64,000 bases of DNA, taken from assembly GCF_014642655.1 (NCBI RefSeq), contig NZ_BMIR01000010.1, positions 93,728-157,727 on the forward strand, written 5' to 3'. Origin of the DNA: Pullulanibacillus camelliae. GTDB taxonomy: Bacteria; Bacillota; Bacilli; Bacillales; Sporolactobacillaceae. Each line of letters starts with the position of its first letter. Position 1 is the first letter of the stretch. Shown here in pieces: positions 17,900 through 25,104 of the stretch. The position numbers were made by a program, and so were the translations under genes. The notes beneath the pieces are model-generated. The model was not told the DNA's origin. It did not search any database and worked only from the letters and a program-made list of their open reading frames with translations.

Positions 17900-18970
17900 A
17901 TGCAAATGACGTTTAGATGGTATGGGGAAAAGAATGATACAGTCACTTTGGAACAAATTAAACAAATTCCAGGTGTCGAAGGGATTGTTTGGGCTTTGCA
18001 CGATCAGCCCGCAGGGGAAGAATGGCCTATGGATAAAATATTAGAGGTGAAGGCACAAGCGGAGCGCTATCAATTAAACATTGATGTTGTTGAAAGTGTC
18101 AACGTCCATGAGGATATTAAGCTCGGCCTTCCGACACGTGATACCTATATTGACAATTACAAACGAACGATAGAAAGGCTTGCTAAGGCAGGAGTAAAAG
18201 TCATTTGTTATAATTTTATGCCGGTCTTTGACTGGACAAGAACAGAGCTTTATAAAAAGATGGCAGACGGCTCAACAGCACTTTTCTTTGAAAAGGCTAA
18301 GATTGATCACATGCCTGCTGAGGAGCTCGTGAAAAAGGTTGTTGACAATCCGGAGTATTCCATGCCAGGGTGGGAGCCCGAACGGTTGAGTCAGCTCACA
18401 GAGCTCTTTGCTGCTTACAAAGGACTAACGGACGAAGGGCTTTGGGCCAATTTGCACTATTTTTTGGAGCAAGTGATACCGGTCGCAGAAATGAATGATA
18501 TCAAGATGGCTATCCATCCTGACGATCCGCCTTGGTCTATTTTTGGTTTACCGAGGATCATTACTAATAAAGAAAATATACAGCGCTTTCTCGAGCTTAT
18601 AGACAGCCCTTACAATGGCATCACTCTTTGTAGCGGTTCATTAGGTGCAAATCCTGACAACGATGTAGCCGATATGGTACGGACATTTGCCGATCGTATT
18701 CCTTTCGCCCATATACGCAATGTGAAAGTATATGAGAATGGGGATTTTATTGAGACGTCTCACCGTACTCAAGATGGATCGCTAGATATTACCGATATTG
18801 TTAAGGCTTATCATGAATCAGGTTTCACAGGCTATGTCAGACCTGATCATGGCCGCCATATTTGGAATGAAAAATGTCGTCCAGGCTATGGCTTGTATGA
18901 TCGTGCCTTAGGTGTGATGTATTTGCTTGGTATCTGGGATACATTGGAGCGGGAATATGCAAGGGCTTAA
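17900..18970 (+). CDS. uxuA: Mannonate dehydratase UxuA
   Basis: Dehydrates D-mannonate to 2-keto-3-deoxy-D-gluconate in hexuronate breakdown. About 356 residues, normal length. The start MTFRWYG is typical of the family, so ATG 17900 is chosen over ATG 17891 (which abuts the GGGGAGGAG site). TIM-barrel fold with metal-site histidine and cysteine segments visible: MAIHPDDPPWSIFGLPRI, LCSGSLGANP and YVRPDHGRHIW. It follows the regulator by 40 bp and precedes kdgK by 22 bp in one operon. No uxaC, uxuB or transporter gene is present here, so mannonate must come from elsewhere. Confidence 0.94.
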   Translation: MQMTFRWYGEKNDTVTLEQIKQIPGVEGIVWALHDQPAGEEWPMDKILEVKAQAERYQLNIDVVESVNVHEDIKLGLPTRDTYIDNYKRTIERLAKAGVKVICYNFMPVFDWTRTELYKKMADGSTALFFEKAKIDHMPAEELVKKVVDNPEYSMPGWEPERLSQLTELFAAYKGLTDEGLWANLHYFLEQVIPVAEMNDIKMAIHPDDPPWSIFGLPRIITNKENIQRFLELIDSPYNGITLCSGSLGANPDNDVADMVRTFADRIPFAHIRNVKVYENGDFIETSHRTQDGSLDITDIVKAYHESGFTGYVRPDHGRHIWNEKCRPGYGLYDRALGVMYLLGIWDTLEREYARA

Positions 18971-18992
18971 ATCAAAGAATGGAGGAGAGCAG

Positions 18993-19946
18993 ATGGATGT
19001 CATCACCCTAGGAGAAACGATGGTTTTATTGACGCCAGAGACAATTGGCCCAATGCGCTATGCATCAACCTTTACGGCTAAAGTAGCTGGTGCTGAAACG
19101 AATGTTGCCATTGGTTTGGCACGTCTTGGTCACCAAGTGGGGTGGCTGAGTCGCTTAGGAAAGGATGAGTTTGGGAAAAAGATTCTCGCTTTTATACGTG
19201 GGGAAGGGGTGGATATCAGTCGTGTCACTTTTGATCCACAGGCATCAACAGGTCTTTATTTTAAAGAATTGATCACGGAAGAAGAAATTGCGGTTCATTA
19301 TTATCGCAAGGATTCAGCGGCGAGTCATTTAAGCCCGAATGATTTAGACGAAGCCTATATTGCAAGTGCTACTTATCTCCATCTGACAGGCATTACACCC
19401 GCACTCAGCGACAGCTGTCGAGACACTGTCTTTGCTGCTATTGATTGGGCAAAAAGGTCAGGGGTAACCGTGGTATTCGACCCGAATCTCCGCCGTAAGC
19501 TTTGGTCAGATCAAAAGGCTAAAGAAACCTTGCTTGCTATTAGCGCGCAGGCAGACATTCTTCTTCCCGGTTTGGACGAAGCCCATTTCTTATTTGGAGA
19601 ATTAGAAACAGAGCAGCTTGTCGAGCGGTTTCAGGAGCAAGGTGCCAAGCGGGTGATATTGAAGCTTGGGGCTAAAGGGGCGTATTACAAAACTGAAGAT
19701 GAAAGTGGTTATGTCGAAGGGTTTCCGGTTAGAAAAGTGCTCGATCCAGTAGGTGCGGGAGATGGTTTTGCTGCCGGACTTTTATCGGGTTTATTAGATC
19801 AACTCCCATTTAAAGAGGCGGTTAAACGCGCAGCGGCAGTTGGAGCACTTGTCACCATGGTTCCTGGTGACGTTGAGGGACTCCCCGATCGAGAAAGAAT
19901 GGAAGCCTTTATCAATCATCAACAGCATGCAGACGTGAATCGATGA
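18993..19946 (+). CDS. kdgK: 2-keto-3-deoxygluconate kinase KdgK (PfkB family)
   Basis: Phosphorylates 2-keto-3-deoxygluconate to KDPG using ATP. 317 residues from the ATG at 18993 behind GGAGGAGAG, shortly after the uxuA stop. PfkB signatures: N-terminal GAETNVAIGLARLG (about residues 34-47) and the C-terminal DPVGAGDGFAAGLLSG, containing the anion hole and catalytic Asp. Overlaps the leader of kdgA, so translation is probably coupled. Confidence 0.93.
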   Translation: MDVITLGETMVLLTPETIGPMRYASTFTAKVAGAETNVAIGLARLGHQVGWLSRLGKDEFGKKILAFIRGEGVDISRVTFDPQASTGLYFKELITEEEIAVHYYRKDSAASHLSPNDLDEAYIASATYLHLTGITPALSDSCRDTVFAAIDWAKRSGVTVVFDPNLRRKLWSDQKAKETLLAISAQADILLPGLDEAHFLFGELETEQLVERFQEQGAKRVILKLGAKGAYYKTEDESGYVEGFPVRKVLDPVGAGDGFAAGLLSGLLDQLPFKEAVKRAAAVGALVTMVPGDVEGLPDRERMEAFINHQQHADVNR

Positions 19947-19960
19947 AAGGAGAGAGGGAT

Positions 19961-20590
19961 ATGACAACAACTTTACAAACCATTTATGATAAAAAGTTAG
20001 TGGCAGTCATTAGAGGGACCACTGAAGAGACGATTATGCCTATTGTTAAAGCACTAGCAGAAGGCGGCATTTCTATATTGGAAATCACTGCAGAAACGCC
20101 TAATGTATTGCCGATTATTGAGAAGGTAGTCAGGTCTTTCGGTGATCAAGTATTGGTGGGGGCAGGAACGGTTCTCGATCCAGAAACGGCGCGGGCGACA
20201 ATTATGGCTGGAGCCCGGTTTGTTTTTTCACCAACAGTGAACGTGGAGACGATCAAGATGGTTAAACGCTATGGGGCTATCAGTATCCCAGGAGCGATGA
20301 CACCTACAGAAATTCTAACTGCTTATGAACACGGGGCAGATGTGATCAAGGTATTTCCTGCTAATGTGTTGGGACCCGGCTTTATTAAGGATGTTCATGG
20401 TCCGCTGCCGCAAGTTCCGCTCATGCCAACGGGTGGCATCCATCTCGAGAATATTAAGGAATATTTTAATAAAGGTGCGGTGGCAGCAGGACTAGGAGGG
20501 GCCTTAGTTCCAAGCCGGCAGCCAGTGGATGAGGCGTCTTTACAGCTTTTAACTAAAAAAGCGGCGCAATTTGTCCAAGCCATCCAATAA
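19961..20590 (+). CDS. kdgA: KDPG/KHG aldolase KdgA
   Basis: Class I aldolase that splits 2-keto-3-deoxy-6-phosphogluconate to pyruvate and glyceraldehyde-3-phosphate. 209 residues from the ATG at 19961 (AGGAGAGAGGGAT site), with an earlier in-frame ATG at 19943 lying upstream of that site. Active-site features: VAVIRGTTEE at the N-terminus, the Schiff-base lysine in ADVIKVFPAN, and the phosphate loop MPTGGIHLEN. Last gene of the kdgR-uxuA-kdgK-kdgA operon; GAGACAGGC...GCCTGTTC follows but lacks a clear T-run. Confidence 0.94.
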   Translation: MTTTLQTIYDKKLVAVIRGTTEETIMPIVKALAEGGISILEITAETPNVLPIIEKVVRSFGDQVLVGAGTVLDPETARATIMAGARFVFSPTVNVETIKMVKRYGAISIPGAMTPTEILTAYEHGADVIKVFPANVLGPGFIKDVHGPLPQVPLMPTGGIHLENIKEYFNKGAVAAGLGGALVPSRQPVDEASLQLLTKKAAQFVQAIQ

Positions 20591-20644
20591 AGAGACAGGC
20601 ACTCAAGGCAAAAGTGTAGCGTCAGCCTGTTCTATAATCGCCCT

Positions 20645-20700
20645 CTGATTCATATGTTTGAACAAGAAGCACTGAATCAGAAATCCTTCAGTTGATTTCT
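20645..20700 (+). promoter_or_regulatory. Two overlapping alternative hairpins upstream of yhaX
   Basis: CTGATTC (20645-20651) pairs with GAATCAG (20674-20680), and CAGAAATC (20678-20685) pairs with GATTTCTG (20693-20700). The two share the bases CAG and so compete. Neither has a T-run. They sit directly before the GGGGGA ribosome site of yhaX. Function unknown; possible mRNA leader switch or protein site. Confidence 0.35.
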
Positions 20701-20721
20701 GAATAACAAAGGGGGATTACC

Positions 20722-21558
20722 TTGGCTTATCGCTTACTTGCTTTAGACATCGACGGCACCCTTTTGAAAACAAACAATCGTCTCGATCGTGAAACAAAGG
20801 AAGCTGTGCAATTTGCTATGGATAAGGGAGCAGCTGTCACGCTTGTTACTGAACGTCACTTTCATTCAGCTGCGAAGGTGGCGAAGGCTTTAAGATTAAA
20901 GTATCCAATCATTACTCATAATGGTGCATTCATCTCTTCTTCCATTGATCGTCCCATTTATACGAGTAAGATCAGGCATGACGTTCTCTTACAGCTTGTG
21001 GAGTTTTTAGAAACCTATCAATGCAAGGTTCGCTTTTCCAATGAAAAGATGTCTGTGAGCAATCGCTCAAAGCAGGCGAATTTATTGGCAAAGATGACAA
21101 TCGGTGTGAGTGAACCCCTATTCTATCCGGTCACTTATGTGGATTCCTTAAGCGATTATTTACGGGAAAACGCCGATGATGCGACGGATGTAAAAGTTGA
21201 ACTTTTAAAAGACAACAAAGAGGAAATGCTTCAGTCTTTACAGGACTTCTTCCCTTCAGTCCAAGTGAAGGAGGAAGGGCCTAAAGCATTCATTCTTACT
21301 CGGAGTGGCTCCTCAAAATATAATGGGTTGCAGCACTTGGCACAGCATGTGGGGATTTCCTTATTGGATACTGTTGCTGTCGGCGATTCCTACAACGACC
21401 TTGAAATGATTGAAAAGGTCGGTCTAGGTGTAGCGATGAAAAATGCACCCAAAACGGTGCGGGAGCGCGCCAATTGGATCACACGATCAAATGATATGAA
21501 TGGTGTGGCTTATATGCTAAAAGAAGTCTTTAGAAAACAAATGAAATCGTACGTATAA
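20722..21558 (+). CDS. yhaX: Cof-type HAD hydrolase, YhaX-like
   Basis: Haloacid-dehalogenase-superfamily phosphatase of the Cof (IIB cap) type; probable substrate is a sugar phosphate or nucleotide, not known. 278 residues with a TTG start behind AAAGGGGGAT. Motif I LALDIDGTLL (Asp9/Asp11), motif II TLVTERHF, a lysine in motif III (SSKYNGLQHL) and motif IV VAVGDSYNDLEM. Position between the yheA and yhaO orthologues matches B. subtilis yhaX, a sporulation-expressed gene. Ends in a strong terminator. Confidence 0.85.
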   Translation: MAYRLLALDIDGTLLKTNNRLDRETKEAVQFAMDKGAAVTLVTERHFHSAAKVAKALRLKYPIITHNGAFISSSIDRPIYTSKIRHDVLLQLVEFLETYQCKVRFSNEKMSVSNRSKQANLLAKMTIGVSEPLFYPVTYVDSLSDYLRENADDATDVKVELLKDNKEEMLQSLQDFFPSVQVKEEGPKAFILTRSGSSKYNGLQHLAQHVGISLLDTVAVGDSYNDLEMIEKVGLGVAMKNAPKTVRERANWITRSNDMNGVAYMLKEVFRKQMKSYV

Positions 21559-21589
21559 ACCCTTTGAAGAACCCCTTCAAAGGGTTTTT
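21558..21589 (+). terminator. Terminator of yhaX
   Basis: ACCCTTTGAAG pairs with TTCAAAGGGT around a short loop (from 21559), followed by TTTTT; the first base overlaps the stop codon. Confidence 0.92.
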
Positions 21590-21689
21590 CGATTGTTGAA
21601 AGGGGGATCCAAATAGCCGGGCAAGGAAGGTATTTCAAAAAGAATAATCCTTATCGTTGAAATGTGGTTTTTTATATTTTTAAACTCAT

Positions 21690-22002
21690 AAAAAAGTAAG
21701 ACTTTGGGTACTCATGGGGTGGATAGTGGGGTTTCCCCTCTAGGCAGCTCGCTTTCCGTGGGGAGTGATAAGCCTCCTCGCGCCTTCGCACTGCTAAGTT
21801 CTTACCGATCTCCCACTTCCCGCAGGACTCTAGTCTCCGCATCATGAGTCAGCGGCGCCCGCGGAACACACGATTTTAGAGTGTTCCGAATCTCGCGCCT
21901 TGCGCTCCCATCCACTTGACCAGGCAATGAAGCCTCTTTCATATTGGATGATGCTCTCTACTAAGGACAAGGACCGGGCATGCTCTTCGCCTGGTTGTTC
22001 TT
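21690..22002 (+). repeat. Family A intergenic repeat, copy A1
   Basis: About 313 bp, the most diverged full copy at its left end. Shared blocks with A2 and A3 include GCTCGCTTTCCG, CCTCCTCGCGCCTTCGCACT, TGAGTCAGCGGCGCCCGCGG, a CGGAACAC...GTGTTCCG hairpin and the 3' hairpin ACCGGGC...GCCTGGT followed by TGTTCTT. In A1 the GGTAAGCC stem is weakened (GATAAGCC against CTTACC). It lies between two + strand genes. Confidence 0.85.
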
Positions 22003-22221
22003 ATTTTAATTTTTGGGGTTGCTTTTCACATGCCAGCACAATGCAAGTTGGACGACTTCTGAGTGTACAGACATGTTAGCCTTGCTGTAGGCTATAAAGA
22101 CGCGGGTGGGGACAAACGCCTGTTTTTACAGGTATCTTATGTCTATTTTACATGCTAGGCCATTATCCAAATGATTGAGAATGCATATACTGTATCGATT
22201 TTACAATTGGAGGGAATGGAA

Positions 22222-22722
22222 ATGGTTTTAAATGATGAACGACCAGCGCACTTAGCCTGGCATGAAACATTGGAACTACATGAAATTGTCGCGATGCAAA
22301 CATCAACATTAATGAAGCTAGAGATGTTTTATCCTGAAATTGAAGATAGTATGCTTCAGCAGCTCTATCGACAAGCCATTGAAGATCATAAAAATAATTT
22401 AGTTGAGTTGCTCAGATTTTATCCAAAGGCTCCGCGTCATGAAAAGAAAACAATGGGCATGATGGTAGAGGATAGTTTCTTTGCTGGCGAGCTCCTCTCG
22501 TGTGCAAAAAACAGTATTAAAGCCTACGCCGCAGCCATTACTGAAACAGCGACCCCTTCTTTAAGAGAAGCTTTTGTTAAACAGCTTAATCAAGCCATCA
22601 CCATGCACGCAAAAATCTTTAATTATATGCATCAGCAAGGCTACTATCCCGCCTATGATTTAAATCAGCTATTAGCAAATGATATGAAGAATGCCCAAAA
22701 GGCATTGGGGATGGACACATGA
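22222..22722 (+). CDS. Spore coat protein, CotF-like (Coat_F family)
   Basis: Probable spore coat or spore-associated protein with a ferritin-like four-helix fold. 166 residues; the ATG at 22222 has GGAGGG at seven bases, while in-frame ATGs at 22171 and 22216 are poorly spaced. The sequence is helical, with a duplicated pattern in which an LHE.../H-rich helix (AWHETLELHEIVAMQTSTLMKL) is matched by HAKIFNYMHQQGYYPAYDL near the end, the latter typical of CotF proteins (YM..QGYY). Specific paralogue not assigned (B. subtilis has several, such as YusN and YhcQ). Confidence 0.7.
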   Translation: MVLNDERPAHLAWHETLELHEIVAMQTSTLMKLEMFYPEIEDSMLQQLYRQAIEDHKNNLVELLRFYPKAPRHEKKTMGMMVEDSFFAGELLSCAKNSIKAYAAAITETATPSLREAFVKQLNQAITMHAKIFNYMHQQGYYPAYDLNQLLANDMKNAQKALGMDT

Positions 22723-22780
22723 AGAACGCCTAATATGAATTTTTTAAATAAGTGATATGTGATCTGCCCAACCCCAAAAT

Positions 22781-22826
22781 ACAAAGATTAACCGAGCATT
22801 GTTCGCTCTGTTAATCTTTGTTCTAC
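22781..22826 (+). terminator. Terminator after the CotF-like gene
   Basis: ACAAAGATTAAC (22781-22792) pairs perfectly with GTTAATCTTTGT (22810-22821), with an inner GAGC/GCTC extension, followed by TCTACT. Repeat B1 begins within this tail. Confidence 0.85.
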
Positions 22827-22979
22827 TATCAGAATGTATAACTTTGCTGACGCGCATAAAGGAAGAGCGTATAAGGCGGGCTTTGACTTTCGCCTTCTAA
22901 GGCTTGTGGGCACCCTAAGTGTGTGATTGGCAAAAATCACATTAGGAGTACCAGCGAAGGGGTGCAAGCCAAGTTTTCT
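22824..22979 (+). repeat. Family B intergenic repeat, copy B1
   Basis: About 156 bp. Starts TACTATCAGAATGTATAAC and ends GCAAGCCAAGTTTTCTA. Predicted stems: ACGC/GCGT, AAGGCG/CGCCTT, the outer GGCTTG/CAAGCC with CACC/GGTG inside it, and TGTGATT/AATCACA capped by GGCAAA. Followed after 5 bases by repeat A2. Confidence 0.88.
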
Positions 22980-22984
22980 AAAAA

Positions 22985-23298
22985 GATCAAAAGGTATAAA
23001 ATTTCTGATCATGAGGACGGTGCGGATTTCCGCTCCAGGACGCTCGCTTTCCGCGGGAGAGTGGTAAGCCTCCTCGCGCCTTCGCACTGCTAAGGGCTTA
23101 CCGATCTCCCACTTCCCGCAGGACTCTAGTCTCCGCATCATGAGTCAGCGGCGCCCGCGGAACACATGATTTTAGAGTGTTCCGAATCGCGCGCCTTGCG
23201 CTCCCATCCACTTGATCAGGCAATGAAGCCTCCTTCATATTGAATGATGCTCTATACTAAGGACAAGGACCGGGCATGCTCTTCGGCCGGTTTTTCTT
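22985..23298 (+). repeat. Family A intergenic repeat, copy A2
   Basis: About 314 bp. Left end hairpin GATCA...TGATC, then GGTAAGCC pairing perfectly with GGCTTACC, flanked by GCGGGAGA against TCTCCC/CCCGC, a CGGAACAC...GTGTTCCG hairpin, and a 3' hairpin ACCGG...CCGGT followed by TTTTCTT. It lies between the convergent CotF-like and yhzD genes, directly after B1. Confidence 0.9.
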
Positions 23299-23334
23299 AA
23301 TGCTTTTAACACAAGGGGAATTCATCGGATTTAA

Positions 23335-23520
23335 TCAGCGGTGAAAGTGAACCAGCTTGCCAATTGGTGAGACGACGCGACTAGGAAGATGACTATAATC
23401 AAGTGTGTTAATCCTTGCCTCCCCTTGCTCTCTAGCCGCCGAGTCATCTGCTGCCTCGAAGGTTTCTTCCAATAATTTTTGACCATCCTTTTCAAAAACG
23501 GTCAGTGTATAGCTTGGCAT
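23335..23520 (-). CDS. yhzD: YhzD-like small protein
   Basis: 61 residues, ATG at 23520 behind AAAGGAGGACTCATC. Begins with a beta-strand pattern (SYTLTVFEKDGQKLLEETFEA) and ends VSPIGKLVHFHR; both ends match my memory of the YhzD family in B. subtilis, whose role is unknown. Soluble, charged, no cysteines. It is flanked by repeats A2 and B2, with no operon partner. Confidence 0.7.
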   Translation of the reverse strand: MPSYTLTVFEKDGQKLLEETFEAADDSAAREQGEARINTLDYSHLPSRVVSPIGKLVHFHR

Positions 23521-23550
23521 GATGAGTCCTCCTTTTTATCCTATTAAAAA

Positions 23551-23703
23551 TTTATAACGATTCGCTGACGTCTTAAGGAAGATAGTATAAGTTCAGACTT
23601 TGGCTTTCGTCATCCGAGGTTTGGCGCCAGTCACCCTAAGTGTGTGATTGCTTTATAATCACAGCAGGAGTACCAGTGAAACGGTGCAAGTCAAGTTTTT
23701 CTA
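23551..23703 (+). repeat. Family B intergenic repeat, copy B2
   Basis: About 153 bp, in the divergent gap between yhzD and yhaO. Contains GTGATT/AATCAC capped by GCTTTAT rather than GGCAAA, AGGAGTACCAGTGAA, and an outer stem GGTTTG/CAAGTC kept through two G-U pairs. Ends AAGTTTTTCTA. The rest of the gap (23704-23859) holds the yhaO leader, with no other feature recognised. Confidence 0.85.
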
Positions 23704-23859
23704 AAATATCCCCTCTTATATCAATAATTCGCAACCTCTATCGATATTCCTTCCGCTTATGCAAGTTGATGATCAATGTGTAAAATGGGGTACAAACATA
23801 TGTGCCCTAATGGTCGAAGTGTGATAAACTAAAGAAAATATAGGTGAGGTGAGCGCAAG

Positions 23860-25089
23860 GTGTCAGTAACATTTTTGCATGCGGCAGATCTACATTTGGA
23901 TCATCCCTTTAAGGGACAATCAGGTCTTCCTGAAACGATTCGGCAACGGTTAAGACAAAGCACGTTCACGGCCCTTGATAGATTAGTGACAGTTGCGATT
24001 CAGCATAAGGTTGATTTCATCCTCCTTTCTGGTGACGTGTTTGATGAAGAAAATCGAAGTTTACGGGCCCAAGTACGCCTAAAAGCTGCCTTTCAAAAGC
24101 TAAAAGCAGCCGCTATTCATGTGTATATGATTCATGGAAATCATGATGCGTTAGAAGGCGAATGGCACTCTCTTGCATTTCCAGATAATGTTTATATCTT
24201 TGGGCCAACCCCTGAAAAAATCTCCCTTCAAAAGGATGGCGAGACCCTAGTTAATTTGTATGGTTTTAGCTATGCCACGCGTCACATTAAGGAAAACCTT
24301 GTCACTCAATATAAGAAAATAGATGATGCGGACTATCACATCGGTCTTCTTCATGGTGCTGCTTATGAAGGGGACGGGCCAAATAATTATGCTCCGTTTA
24401 AGATATCTGAGCTTCTGCGAATGGACTTTGATTATTGGGCATTGGGGCATATTCATATAAGGCAATGGTTGCATCGAGAGCCGCCGATCGTCTATTCGGG
24501 ATCTCTTCAAGGTCTGTCTCCTCGTGAGACGGGAGATAAGGGCTTTTACTTTATTACCTTGGAAGGTAAGCGACAAGAAATTGTATTTATCCCTATTGCG
24601 GATATACTGTGGGAGCATGTGACTGTTAATATTGAAAAGTTTACCACAATGAACAGGCTCATCAGCGAATTAGATAAAATAAAAGAAGAGCTGCGTCATA
24701 AAGATTCAGGTGTTTTACTTCGGATAGAATTGACCGGTCAAGGTGAGCTGAGTGACGTACTGAGGGATCCAGCAACCATGGAAGAGCTTCAAGATGCGTT
24801 ACAACAAGCGGAGGACGAAAAAGAGGATTTTGTGTGGGTTTACTCCATGCAAAACACGATTCATGTACAAGATTATGCAGGACAATGGCTAGAGGATTCG
24901 CACTTTCTTGGTGATTTAATGGGGGTAAAGGACGATGTGTTAAATGGCGATCACTTAGCTGGTCTCTACTCCCACAATACAGCTCGAAGATTTTTATCCC
25001 CATTAACTGCAGATGAACAGGCTGAGATCACGGATGCTGCTGAACGTCTTATAAAGCAAGCCTTACATAAAAGTATTTTTATGAAATAA
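23860..25089 (+). CDS. yhaO: DNA repair exonuclease YhaO (SbcD/Mre11-like)
   Basis: Metallophosphoesterase nuclease subunit expected to act with YhaN on DNA ends. 409 residues, GTG start behind GAGGTGAG. All Mre11-type metal motifs are present: HAADLHLDHPF, LSGDVFDE, IHGNHDA, LLHGAAYEG and LGHIHIRQ, within the first 220 residues; the rest is the capping and helical region. The ATPase gene yhaN starts 15 bp after the stop, so they form an operon, as in B. subtilis. Confidence 0.93.
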   Translation: MSVTFLHAADLHLDHPFKGQSGLPETIRQRLRQSTFTALDRLVTVAIQHKVDFILLSGDVFDEENRSLRAQVRLKAAFQKLKAAAIHVYMIHGNHDALEGEWHSLAFPDNVYIFGPTPEKISLQKDGETLVNLYGFSYATRHIKENLVTQYKKIDDADYHIGLLHGAAYEGDGPNNYAPFKISELLRMDFDYWALGHIHIRQWLHREPPIVYSGSLQGLSPRETGDKGFYFITLEGKRQEIVFIPIADILWEHVTVNIEKFTTMNRLISELDKIKEELRHKDSGVLLRIELTGQGELSDVLRDPATMEELQDALQQAEDEKEDFVWVYSMQNTIHVQDYAGQWLEDSHFLGDLMGVKDDVLNGDHLAGLYSHNTARRFLSPLTADEQAEITDAAERLIKQALHKSIFMK

Positions 25090-25104
25090 AAGGAGGGTGA
25101 GAGT

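Noticed and set aside
21690..22002. Family A considered as an insertion sequence or transposase remnant
   Set aside because: No coding potential and no clear matching terminal inverted repeats or target duplications.
22824..22979. Family B considered as a riboswitch
   Set aside because: Copies lie in convergent gaps and upstream of unrelated genes, with no shared downstream function.
22788..23141. Open frame of 117 codons on the minus strand
   Set aside because: It runs through repeats B1 and A2, has no ribosome site and an odd Arg/Pro-rich composition; it is a by-product of GC-rich repeat sequence.
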